NCBI GenBank assembly: GCA_002392765.1
Contig: DGHT01000034.1
Span: forward strand, 29,072-93,071
DNA from: Verrucomicrobia bacterium UBA3841
GTDB taxonomy: Bacteria > Verrucomicrobiota > Kiritimatiellia > RFP12 > UBA1067
DNA: 64,000 bases
Direction of reading: 5' to 3'
Of this stretch, positions 14,415 through 22,896 are shown one piece after another. The notes beneath the pieces are model-generated. The model saw only the letters and a program-made list of their open reading frames with translations. It was not told the origin of the DNA and ran no database searches. Position 1 is the stretch's first letter; each line of letters begins with the position of its first letter. The translations under genes were made by a program, and so were the position numbers.

Positions 14415-17287
14415 AAAATACGGGACATTATCCGGCCCGCCTCTCGGTTTTGGGAGCGTGGGCCGTTGCGTTCGGCTGTGCGGTAGGCTGGGACGTGTTT
14501 GTTCTGCCGTGGACGGATTTTCTGCCTGCGGCGGGACCGGCGGGCACGCTGCTGGGTTTTCTTTTCACCGCGCTTGTCATGGCTGTTATCGCGTGGAACT
14601 TCCACTACATGATGTGCAGGTGCCCCGGCCCGGGCGGGGTGTACTCGTACGCCAAAAAGGCGTTCGGACACGACCACGGGTATGTGTGCGGATGGTTTCT
14701 TTGTCTTGCGTACGCGGCGATAGTCTGGGCCGACGCCGAGATGCTGCCGGTGGCCGCCCGATATCTGCCCGGCGGCAATCCGCTCCACTTCGGCTTCAAT
14801 TACTGCGTAGCGGGGTTCCATGTATGCCTGGGCGACATCATCATGGTCGCGGCGGCCATGGGCGCCGTTCTGGCGTTCACCCTGAAGATGCGCGTCGCAG
14901 AGGCGGTGCAGATCGTGTTCGCCCTGGCGATGGCGGCGGGACTGGCCGTCTGCTTCTGCGCGGCCGCGGCGGGTCACGAAGGGGGAGCGGCGTCGATGCG
15001 TCCGCTGTTCTCCCCGAAGGGCGGCGGACTGCTGATGCAGGTTTCCAACGTTCTCATGATTTCTCCGTGGCTTTTCGTGGGAATCGAGGCCATATCGTGT
15101 CTGACGGCGGATTTCCGCTTTCCGGTCAGGAAGTCCTTCGGCGTGATGATCGCGGCGATCGTCGCGTCCGTCGCCGCGTACGTCATGGCCATGCTCATTC
15201 CCGTTCTCGCCTCGGCCGGAGACGGCGCGGGCTGGTGCGCCGCGGTCTCGCGGCCGGGCGACGCCAACTTCCGCGCTTTCGACATGGTGAAGAACGTTCT
15301 CGGCGGAGGCGGAACGGCAGTGCTCTCGATTACGCTTCTGTGCGCGATTTTCACGAACCTGATCGGAAACACCGTCGTCGCCGCCAAACTTCTCTCCGCG
15401 ATGGCCGACGACGGGGCGATGCCGCAGTGGCTCGGCAGGGAGAAAGGGGTGGTGTCCGCGAGGAACTCCGTATTCGCCATCGCGGCGGCCTCCGTCGCCA
15501 TGTCCGCGCTCGGGCAGACCGTCATAGACATCATAGTCGATGTCGCGCTCGTCGGCACCGCCGTGGCGTATGCGTATACGTCCGCCGCGACATTCAAGCT
15601 GGCGAAGAAGAACGGCGACCGCTTCTCGGCGGCAACCGGATTCGCCGGGCTCGTTCTCGCTGCGGGGATAGCGGTCGTTTTCCAGCTCCCGGTCGTTTCG
15701 GTCACCATGGGAACAGTTTCGTATCTTGCGCTCGTCCTGCTGAGCATAGCGGGTCTTGTGCTCTTTCTCTTCGCTTTCCACCGCGACGATTCGCACAGGT
15801 TCGGCCGTTCGTCAGTCGTGTGGGTTTCCATATTTCTCGTTATCGTGGCGCTCACCCACATCTGGGCGCGGCGGACGGCGGACGAGACAGTGCGCAAAGC
15901 GTACTGCGAAATTGTGGAAAGCCACGGCAGGAACTCGCCGCACGCCGCCGCCGAAAAGGACGGTCTAGCCGTCCGCGAGAAGGCGTGGCGCGGGTGTCTG
16001 CGCTGCGATCTGCGGATAGTCCGGGATACGATCGTCCGCAACAGCGACGTGCAGAGCGTCCTTGTCATCCTCGCTCTCGCGCTGATGATCGCGGTGTACA
16101 TCGCCATGAGACGCCGCGAGCGCGGAATGGAGCGCGAGAAGGCGAAGGCAAAGAGCTACTTCTTTTCGACGGTCAGCCACGACATCCGCACGCCCCTGAA
16201 CGCGATCATCGGCTTTTCCGAGATGCTCAAGTCCGGTTTCAAGACCGAGGAGGAGCGCAGACAGGCCGTCGATTCCATAGTCGCGAGCGGCAAGACGCTT
16301 CTCGGACTTGTCAACGACCTGCTCGACCTCTCGAAACTCGAGTCCGGAAAGATGGCGATAGTCCCGGAGCCGACGGACTGCACGGGGCTCCTCCGCGACG
16401 TGACCGAGGCTTTCAGACTCGCGAGCGCGGAGGCGGGGATAGACGTGCGCTGCCGCGCGGACGGACTGCCCCCGCTGATGCTCGACCCGCAGCGGATCAG
16501 ACAGATTGCGTTCAATCTTGTCGGCAACGCGGTGAAGTTTACGCACGAGGGATATGTCGAGATCCGCGCCACGTTTGCGAAACAGAAGGCGGGCGCGTCA
16601 GGAGTCCTGCGCATCGAGGTGGAGGACACCGGGTGCGGCATAAGCGAGGAAGATCTCGCCATCATCGGCTCGGCGTACGTGCAGGTCGGATCCAAGATGT
16701 CGCGCAACGGCGGGACCGGCCTCGGCCTTGCAATCTGCAAACAGCTCGCAGCTGCGATGGGCGGCAGGCTCGAAATCAAATCCGTCCTTGGCAAGGGGTC
16801 CGTGTTCTCGATCGTCGTTCCGGGAGTGAAGGTCGCGGAAAGCGAAGGAGTCGGGAGCGGGGGAGTCGGAAGCGGAGGAGTCGACTCGCCCGCTCGCCCG
16901 CCCGCCCGCTTGCCCGCCAATCTGCGCATTCTCGTCGCCGACGACTCCCGGATGAACGTGATGGTCATGAAGGCGCAGCTGAAGAGCCTCGGACAAACCG
17001 ACGTCGCATCCGCCGCGGACGGACAGGAGGCTCTCGAGATTCTCAAATCCAGAGGCGCCGGTTCTTTCGATCTCGTGCTCACCGATATGTGGATGCCGTA
17101 CATGGACGGCGAGTCGCTTGTGAAGGCGATCCGCGCGGATCCCGCGCTTTCGGGACTGCGCGTCGCCGCAGTGACGGCGGACGTGGAGTTCCGCACGAAA
17201 TTCGCGGAGGCGGGATTCGACGACATCCTCCTCAAGCCGGTGACGAAGGACAAGCTTGCCGAAATGCTTGCCAGGGAGGTGAAATGA
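14411..17287 (+). CDS. APC-family permease fused to hybrid histidine kinase
   Basis: 958 residues; the ATG overlaps the previous stop. Residues about 1-485 are a 12-helix-type amino acid/polyamine/organocation (APC) permease (GAWAVAFGCAVGWDVFVLP, PGPGGVYSYAKKAFG, LFVGIEAI). A loop (about 487-545) and a helix (about 547-565) follow. Next come HisKA with H590 (FFSTVSHDIRTPLNAIIGF), an ATPase domain (NLVGNAVKFTHEG, DTGCGISEEDL, GGTGLGLAICK) and a receiver with D892 (VLTDMWMPYMDG). Permease-kinase fusions are known from CbrA, which uses an SSS-family transporter; here the transporter part is APC. It may sense transport of, or simply bind, an amino acid-like ligand and feed the Hpt protein at 5780. 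The ATPase-REC linker is repeat-derived (16850-16918). Confidence 0.85.
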   Translation: MKNTGHYPARLSVLGAWAVAFGCAVGWDVFVLPWTDFLPAAGPAGTLLGFLFTALVMAVIAWNFHYMMCRCPGPGGVYSYAKKAFGHDHGYVCGWFLCLAYAAIVWADAEMLPVAARYLPGGNPLHFGFNYCVAGFHVCLGDIIMVAAAMGAVLAFTLKMRVAEAVQIVFALAMAAGLAVCFCAAAAGHEGGAASMRPLFSPKGGGLLMQVSNVLMISPWLFVGIEAISCLTADFRFPVRKSFGVMIAAIVASVAAYVMAMLIPVLASAGDGAGWCAAVSRPGDANFRAFDMVKNVLGGGGTAVLSITLLCAIFTNLIGNTVVAAKLLSAMADDGAMPQWLGREKGVVSARNSVFAIAAASVAMSALGQTVIDIIVDVALVGTAVAYAYTSAATFKLAKKNGDRFSAATGFAGLVLAAGIAVVFQLPVVSVTMGTVSYLALVLLSIAGLVLFLFAFHRDDSHRFGRSSVVWVSIFLVIVALTHIWARRTADETVRKAYCEIVESHGRNSPHAAAEKDGLAVREKAWRGCLRCDLRIVRDTIVRNSDVQSVLVILALALMIAVYIAMRRRERGMEREKAKAKSYFFSTVSHDIRTPLNAIIGFSEMLKSGFKTEEERRQAVDSIVASGKTLLGLVNDLLDLSKLESGKMAIVPEPTDCTGLLRDVTEAFRLASAEAGIDVRCRADGLPPLMLDPQRIRQIAFNLVGNAVKFTHEGYVEIRATFAKQKAGASGVLRIEVEDTGCGISEEDLAIIGSAYVQVGSKMSRNGGTGLGLAICKQLAAAMGGRLEIKSVLGKGSVFSIVVPGVKVAESEGVGSGGVGSGGVDSPARPPARLPANLRILVADDSRMNVMVMKAQLKSLGQTDVASAADGQEALEILKSRGAGSFDLVLTDMWMPYMDGESLVKAIRADPALSGLRVAAVTADVEFRTKFAEAGFDDILLKPVTKDKLAEMLAREVK
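16850..16918 (+). repeat. GAGTCGGGAGCGG repeat followed by GCCCGC repeat
   Basis: The purine-rich arm has three near copies of GGAGTCGGNAGCGG. It is followed at once by a pyrimidine-rich arm of GCCCGCTC/GCCCGCCC units, joined at the palindrome GAGTCGACTC. It is translated as a Gly/Ser- then Pro/Ala/Arg-rich linker between the ATPase and receiver domains of the permease-kinase. Confidence 0.75.
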
Positions 17288-18507
17288 GAATCGCGCACGT
17301 TCTGAGGAGAATATCGTTCGACGACTGGGGCGGCACCGAGCAGGTCGTCTGGAACATCGCCAGGGCGCAGAAGGCCGCAGGACACGAAGTGCGGCTCTTC
17401 GCGACGACCGCGCTATGCGGCACGGAGCGCGAAACGGTCGACGGTCTGGAGATATTCCGCTTCCGTCCCGTGTATCCGTGGTGGCCGATGCCGAAGTCCC
17501 TTGCGGACAAACTCGACCGCAAGGGCGGCAACCCGTTCGTCCCCGGGCTTGGGAAGGCCCTTCGCGAATGGAAACCGGATGTCATCCACTGCCATGCGAT
17601 GGCGCGTATCGCGGAGCTGTGCCTTAGGGTCGGGGAACGGGGAACCGGGAACGGGGAACGGGTGCGGTGCATTATCTCGCTGCACGGAGGCGGGGCGAAT
17701 GTGCCGGACGAAGAGGCGAAAAGCCTCAAGGCGCCGACCCGCGGGCTGTTCCCCTGGGGCAAGATCGTCGACAAGCTGATGCGCTGGACGCGCCGCATTC
17801 CCGAAGATTTCGGCGGAATAGTGTGCGTCGGGGAGGACGAGGCGGAAAAGTACAAAGGCCGGCATCCGCACGTGATGTTTTTGCCGAACGGCGTGGATTG
17901 CAGTCTGTTCGAGGCGGCAAGGGAGTCCGGAAGGGCAAGGGCGTCCTCTCCGTCCGGCGACACCGGCCCGCTCCGCGTTCTCTGCGTCGCCAGAATCGAC
18001 CGCCAGAAGAACCAGATGATGCTTGTGGAAGCGCTTGCGCGGCTTCCGGAGATGTCCGTCCGCCTCGTCGGGCCCGTCACACAGCCCGACTATCGTTCTG
18101 AGCTCGAGGCGAGGGCGTCGGAGCTGGGCGTATCGGACAGGCTGTCTTTCGCCGGCGCGCTGAAGCCGGGAAGCGCGCAGCTGCTTTCCGAATACGCCGG
18201 CGCCGACATTTTCGTCCTGCCAAGCCGTCACGAACCTTTCGGAATAGTAGTGCTCGAAGCGTGGGCGGCGGGCCTGCCAGTTATCGCCAGCGACGTCGGC
18301 GGACTGGGGCGGCTTTGCGCCGCGCATCCCGGCGCTGCGCTGACGTTCGCCCCTGGAGATGTCGGCGCGATGGCCGCCGCGCTGAAGCGCGCGGCCTCCG
18401 ACGGCGGTCTCCTGTCGCGTCTTTCCGCCGCCGGAATCGCGGCGGCCAAAGAATACGATTGGCGGACGCTTGCGGAAAAACTGGTTGTTTTCTACGCGAA
18501 TATATGA
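17284..18507 (+). CDS. GT4 family glycosyltransferase
   Basis: 407 residues; the ATG overlaps the previous stop. It has a GT-B fold with an N-terminal acceptor domain (DDWGGTEQVVWNIARAQKAAGHEV, split here by the insert GERGTGNGERV) and a C-terminal nucleotide-sugar domain (LRVLCVARIDRQKNQ, VLPSRHEPFGIVVLEAWAAGLPVIA with the E-x7-E motif, and DVGG). It probably adds one sugar to the exopolysaccharide repeat unit on the cytoplasmic face of the membrane. Sugar specificity cannot be read. The short repeat at 17630-17667 lies between HCHAMARIAEL and the strand IISLHGGG. Confidence 0.85.
   Translation: MRIAHVLRRISFDDWGGTEQVVWNIARAQKAAGHEVRLFATTALCGTERETVDGLEIFRFRPVYPWWPMPKSLADKLDRKGGNPFVPGLGKALREWKPDVIHCHAMARIAELCLRVGERGTGNGERVRCIISLHGGGANVPDEEAKSLKAPTRGLFPWGKIVDKLMRWTRRIPEDFGGIVCVGEDEAEKYKGRHPHVMFLPNGVDCSLFEAARESGRARASSPSGDTGPLRVLCVARIDRQKNQMMLVEALARLPEMSVRLVGPVTQPDYRSELEARASELGVSDRLSFAGALKPGSAQLLSEYAGADIFVLPSRHEPFGIVVLEAWAAGLPVIASDVGGLGRLCAAHPGAALTFAPGDVGAMAAALKRAASDGGLLSRLSAAGIAAAKEYDWRTLAEKLVVFYANI
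17630..17667 (+). repeat. GGGGAACC repeat inside a GT4 gene
   Basis: Four to five units of CGGGGAA/CCGGGAA, 7-8 nt each. It is translated as GERGTGNGER, which has no place in the GT4 fold and lies in a loop. Same dialect as the G-rich block at 13004-13085. Confidence 0.75.
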
Positions 18508-18523
18508 TAAAATTATATATTCC

Positions 18524-20500
18524 ATGGCAGTAGAGGAAGATATAACGGACAAAGAACGCGAGCAGATGCGCAGACTTGCGTATTTGCAAAAGGTTGCGCT
18601 GGCGATACTTGTCAAATGGGGATTTGTATTGCTGGTGTTCTTCCTGCTGGTATTTTGCGCGTTTTCCGCCTTGATCGTATACAAGTCCGCCAAGAGCGCG
18701 CAAAGGTTCTCCGCCGAGACGCACCTTGTCTACAATCCCCGCCAGATGCCGAAGGTCCCGAGCATAAGCGAGAAGCAGCTCATCCACAACCTGAACCTGG
18801 GTTCGATAAAAAGGCAGGTCGGCGAGAGGGTGGCGATGGATCCGGGCGAACGGCAGTGCCTTGTCGGCGATCTCGAGATAAAGCAGGAGAAGCGGCCGTC
18901 CAACCTGTTCACGCTGACGGCGTACTCCAAGTCGTGGAAGGGCGCGGTCAGGAAGGTCAACGCGTACGCGCAGCTGCTGATCGAGGCTTACGAAAAGGAC
19001 CGCGCGCGCGATCTCGACAGACACAGCGAGGCGATCGAGAAGGACAAGGCGGACAAGGAGGCGCAGATCTCGGAACTGGAGGACAGGGAGCACCTTTTGC
19101 GCGCGAATACCGGTGTCGTAGCGCCGGCGGAGACGCTTGCGCTTCTGACGAACCTCATTTCCGACCAGCGCAAGAACATGTCGCTGATCGAAGTGCAGCT
19201 CGCGAACGAGGAACTCAAGAAGAAAAAGCTCGAGGGGATTATCGGACCGGACGGTATAGCGATCGCGGCGAACATCGCGACGATCCGCCGCAAGATAGAC
19301 GCCATTGCCGCTCTGGGCAGGGAGATCGACGATCTGCGCACGAAATACACCGACGCCCATTTCATGGTCGTGGGCAAGATGAACGAAAAGAAGGAGCAGG
19401 AGAAGCTGCTCGCGGCGTTTCTCGAGGAAAAGGGGATAACGAATCTCAAGATCGACACGATCGACCGCGTGCAGAAGGCCGCCGAGGATCTGGTGGCCGT
19501 GGAGATGCAGATCGAAGTGCTCAAGGGCAACAAGATGTCGCTGGAAGTCGACATCGAGTCGAACGTCAAGCGCTCGAAGGAGATCGAAGTTTTGATACCC
19601 GAGTTCAGCAGCCTGAAGCACAAGCGCGTCGAACTGGAGGAGAAGGTGCGCGATTTCGACGACCAGCTCGACAACATATCGTACGTGAAAATGTCCGCCG
19701 CCAACGACCTCAGGCAGATCGAGCGCGCGGGGGGTGCGGGGGACAGCAATCCTCTCCGAGTGAAGAACTTCATAATCGCGGGCGGAGGCGCGGTGTTTTT
19801 CACGCTGGTGCTCGCGTTCTGGGTGCTGTGTCTCGAGCTGCTGTTCGGCAACGTGTCGGGCGGACGCGAATTGCGCGCCTACGACGACATCCTGTATCTG
19901 GGCTCGGTCCCAGCGCCGGGGCAGGTGTCCGAACAGGAGGAGAAGGACGTTCTCGGCGTCGTCGCGCTCAAGTTTGTCAACGCTTCGATGCCGCGCACCA
20001 CGGTTCTCGTGTGCCGCCTGAAGGGGGCGGAGCCGCAGCCCAGGTTCCGCGAGGCGCTCGCGTGGTCGCTGACCATGTCGGGCAAGAAGTACTTCACTCT
20101 CGAAATCGTCCCGTCCGCGTCGTTCGAGCCGCCGGAGGGCTCGGAGTTCATGCTCGCCACCGCCCGCAAGGGGGACAAGGGCTGGTTCGCCGTCGACAAC
20201 CGCTACACGCTCGCTCCGACGGAACTCGAGATGCTCAAGGCGGACATTGCGCAGATTTGCGCCGACTACGACCACGTGTTCATCCACCAGCAGGGAGGGA
20301 TGCGGCGCGGGGGCAGCTTCATCGACCAGCTTCTCGAAATATGCGACAGCGCCATGATAGTGGCGGGCACGGGAAAATCGCCCCGCAGCTGGCTGGCGTA
20401 CATTCTCAAGCACATCCGGGAAGCGGGCAAGCCGGTTATGGCCATTGCGACGGGTGCAAAAAAAAAGACTGTCAGGACGGAGATGGAGGCGAAGGGATGA
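18524..20500 (+). CDS. Wzz-type chain-length/export protein with degenerate BY-kinase domain
   Basis: 658 residues from ATG 18524; an in-frame TTG at 18470 would lie inside the previous gene. The first membrane helix is at about 33-53 (GFVLLVFFLLVFCAFSALIVY). A long periplasmic coiled-coil region (about 150-400) and a second helix (about 415-441) follow, then a cytoplasmic domain (about 450-658). This is the layout of polysaccharide co-polymerases with fused tyrosine autokinase (Wzc type). The cytoplasmic part keeps the fold landmarks (TTVLVCRLKGAEPQPRFREALAWSL, DYDHVFIHQQGG, CDSAMIVAGTGKSPRSWL) but has no Walker A GxxGxGK(T/S) loop and no C-terminal tyrosine cluster, so it is probably not an active kinase. 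A TAAAAT-like box at 18508 may add an internal promoter. Confidence 0.8.
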   Translation: MAVEEDITDKEREQMRRLAYLQKVALAILVKWGFVLLVFFLLVFCAFSALIVYKSAKSAQRFSAETHLVYNPRQMPKVPSISEKQLIHNLNLGSIKRQVGERVAMDPGERQCLVGDLEIKQEKRPSNLFTLTAYSKSWKGAVRKVNAYAQLLIEAYEKDRARDLDRHSEAIEKDKADKEAQISELEDREHLLRANTGVVAPAETLALLTNLISDQRKNMSLIEVQLANEELKKKKLEGIIGPDGIAIAANIATIRRKIDAIAALGREIDDLRTKYTDAHFMVVGKMNEKKEQEKLLAAFLEEKGITNLKIDTIDRVQKAAEDLVAVEMQIEVLKGNKMSLEVDIESNVKRSKEIEVLIPEFSSLKHKRVELEEKVRDFDDQLDNISYVKMSAANDLRQIERAGGAGDSNPLRVKNFIIAGGGAVFFTLVLAFWVLCLELLFGNVSGGRELRAYDDILYLGSVPAPGQVSEQEEKDVLGVVALKFVNASMPRTTVLVCRLKGAEPQPRFREALAWSLTMSGKKYFTLEIVPSASFEPPEGSEFMLATARKGDKGWFAVDNRYTLAPTELEMLKADIAQICADYDHVFIHQQGGMRRGGSFIDQLLEICDSAMIVAGTGKSPRSWLAYILKHIREAGKPVMAIATGAKKKTVRTEMEAKG

Positions 20501-21555
20501 CAAACTGGATTTTCGCGTTTTTGCTGTCGCTGGCGGTGTGCGCCGGATGCTATCCGGAAAGAATGACCGGCAAGTTCGAGGATATGGAGGAGCTTGGCGC
20601 GGACGCGAAGGCGGACGCGGTCATCGAAGAGTCGCAGCGCGATCCGGAGTACGAGGCGAAGTGCGAACAGAGGCTAAGGGAGATAGCGGCGGAAGTCGAG
20701 CCGGAATACAGGCTGAACGCAGGCGACGTTATCGAGATAAAGGTGTACGGCCACGACGATCTGCTTATGTCCACCAGAATCAGCCCCGACGGGAATGTCG
20801 GCTTCGCACTTGTCGGACAGATGAAACTCGCCGACCTTACGATCGCCGAAGGGTCGGAGATGATCCGCGAAAAGCTGTCCAAATACATCAAAAACCCAAT
20901 CGTCAGCATAACGCTCAAGGAAGTCCATTCGAAGACGGCCACCATCGCCGGCGCGGTGGGCAAGCCCGGAGTGTTCGTCATATCCAATTCGACGCGCCTG
21001 GCGGATCTGTTCGCGATGGGCGGCGCCAGCGCCCACCGTCTTTTCATGGGGACGGAAGTTGAGACCGCCGACCTCGACAAGTCGATAGTCGTAAGGGAGG
21101 GGAAGATTCTGCCTGTCAATTTCCGCAAGGCGATAGAGCAGGGCGATCCCCTCCACAACATCCTGATGCGCAAGGACGATTACGTGTACGTGAGCCAGAG
21201 GCTCGATTCCTCCGTCACGATCTGCGGCGAGGTCAAGAATCCGCACATCCGCCCGTGGGAGGCCGGAATGGGGCTGATAGAATTTCTCGCGGCGGCGGGC
21301 TGGATGCTCGACACGCATTGGAGCCATGTCATAATAATCCGCGACGGTCTTGCGAATCCGAAGATGTACAAGGTGGACGTGGACCGCATCGTCAACGGCG
21401 GATGCAGGAACATTTCGCTCAAGCCGGGCGACATAGTGTACGTGCCCAAGGATAATATGGCGGAGTACAACGTATTCGTCAGAAAGCTGATTCCGACGGC
21501 CAACGTATTCAGCCTCTCCACGTCCCGCTTCTCGTCCGTGCAGGTGTTCGACTAG
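20497..21555 (+). CDS. Wza-like polysaccharide export lipoprotein
   Basis: 352 residues; the ATG overlaps the previous stop. The N-terminal signal LSLAVCAGC makes Cys18 the likely lipidation site. A charged linker is followed by the polysaccharide export domain (YRLNAGDVIEIKVYGHDDL to IVSITLKEV, about 65-145) and SLBB domains (TATIAGAVGKPGVF; VTICGEVKNPHIRPWEAG). It would form the outer-membrane/periplasmic channel for the polymer made by this operon, working with the Wzz-like protein encoded immediately upstream. Confidence 0.9.
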   Translation: MTNWIFAFLLSLAVCAGCYPERMTGKFEDMEELGADAKADAVIEESQRDPEYEAKCEQRLREIAAEVEPEYRLNAGDVIEIKVYGHDDLLMSTRISPDGNVGFALVGQMKLADLTIAEGSEMIREKLSKYIKNPIVSITLKEVHSKTATIAGAVGKPGVFVISNSTRLADLFAMGGASAHRLFMGTEVETADLDKSIVVREGKILPVNFRKAIEQGDPLHNILMRKDDYVYVSQRLDSSVTICGEVKNPHIRPWEAGMGLIEFLAAAGWMLDTHWSHVIIIRDGLANPKMYKVDVDRIVNGGCRNISLKPGDIVYVPKDNMAEYNVFVRKLIPTANVFSLSTSRFSSVQVFD

Positions 21556-21557
21556 CG

Positions 21558-22886
21558 ATGAAATACATGGTGTTCGCCGTCGCCGCGCTCGGCGTCCCCC
21601 CGCTGGCGGTGCTTCTCAGCATGAACGTGCGCTGGATGAAGTACGCATTCTGGGGGATGGCGGCGGCTTTGGTGCTGTACCAGAACACTTCGATAAATTT
21701 CTTTTCGCACGAGATGTACCCCGGATCGTCGCGCGGCATGGAGGTGAGCCTCGTGTATCTTCTCGACGCGGCGATCGTGCTCGCCGCGAAGATAAGGCGG
21801 AAGACGCAGCCGTTCATCGCCGAGAAGGGGTTTTTCTTCTACCTGTTCTATTTCGCGCTGTGCCTGCCGTCGCTCTCGCAGGCGGACGACGGGCTCATCG
21901 CATGGTTCGAGGTCTGGAAGATGATCATGCTGTTCTTCCATCTCTACGCCTCGTACACGTGCCTGTCGGCGACGGACGATCTCGACAGCGTGCTTAAGGT
22001 CCTGGCGTTTCTCGTCGGCATAAACACGCTGATGGTAGTTAAGGCACACTATTCCGGCGTCTACCAGCCCGGAGGCGTTTTTCCGCACCGCAACGGCATG
22101 GCGATGGCGATGCTGCTTCTGGGCCCCGTGTTCTTCGCGCTTTTCATGATGCAGGGCATGAAGACGAAGAGCGGGAAGACGGGGCTTGCTCTGGCGGGCG
22201 CGGCGGCGCTCAGTACGCTGTGGTCGTACTCGCGCGGCGCGATGGCTATGATACCCGTCGCCTACGGCATGGCGGCGTTCTTCTGCTGGTTTTCGGGCGG
22301 AAAGCGCCGCGAGGTGTTCAGACGCGTGCTGCCGATGGTCGCGATCGGGGTGATCGCGCTTCTGGTCGCCCTGCCGAGGATAATAGACCGGTTCGTGAAC
22401 GCGCCGGAGTCGTCCGGCAAGACGCGCATCGAACTCGCCGCCTGTGCGCGCGAGATGATAATGGACAAGCCGCTCACCGGCGTCGGGATAAACAACTGGA
22501 GCCTGAACATGGAGCCGACGCATCCGTACCAGATGGACGCATTCGACAAGCTCGGCGACGGATACGAATACCAGGGCTACCGCGGCATAGTCGAGACAGT
22601 CTACCTGCTCGTCTGCGCCGAATGCGGCATTCCGGCGCTTGCGGCCATGCTGATATGGTTTTTGTGGTACTGGATATCGTGCTTCAGGCTTTTGAAGCGC
22701 CTGCGCGGAACAAGATGGTTTTTCATCCCCGCGGGGCTCCTGGGCGGGCTTACGGCCAACTATCTGCAAAGCGCGCTTGAGTGGGTTTTGCGCCAGCAGC
22801 TCAATCTGATCTGCGTGATGTTCCTTTTCGCCCTGATTTCGTATCTCAACGTCAACTGGCGCCGCATCCGGAGCAGAGACAGGTAA
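21558..22886 (+). CDS. O-antigen ligase/polymerase-like membrane protein (Wzy/WaaL type)
   Basis: 442 residues, about 11-12 membrane helices. The O-antigen ligase signature region is LWSYSRGAMAMIPVAYGMAAFF, with the large periplasmic loop that follows (GVGINNWSLNMEPTHPYQ). The ATG is 2 bases after the Wza stop. It probably polymerises lipid-linked repeat units outside the inner membrane. Last gene of the operon; the next gene is on the other strand, 10 bases away, with no obvious terminator between. Confidence 0.8.
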   Translation: MKYMVFAVAALGVPPLAVLLSMNVRWMKYAFWGMAAALVLYQNTSINFFSHEMYPGSSRGMEVSLVYLLDAAIVLAAKIRRKTQPFIAEKGFFFYLFYFALCLPSLSQADDGLIAWFEVWKMIMLFFHLYASYTCLSATDDLDSVLKVLAFLVGINTLMVVKAHYSGVYQPGGVFPHRNGMAMAMLLLGPVFFALFMMQGMKTKSGKTGLALAGAAALSTLWSYSRGAMAMIPVAYGMAAFFCWFSGGKRREVFRRVLPMVAIGVIALLVALPRIIDRFVNAPESSGKTRIELAACAREMIMDKPLTGVGINNWSLNMEPTHPYQMDAFDKLGDGYEYQGYRGIVETVYLLVCAECGIPALAAMLIWFLWYWISCFRLLKRLRGTRWFFIPAGLLGGLTANYLQSALEWVLRQQLNLICVMFLFALISYLNVNWRRIRSRDR

Positions 22887-22896
22887 TGCCGCACCC

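Noticed and set aside
14458..17283. A long plus-strand open frame continuous with the GT4 gene at 17284
   Set aside because: The part before 17284 is an Arg/Gly-rich shadow of the permease-kinase gene; the GT4 domain starts exactly at ATG 17284, which overlaps the previous stop.
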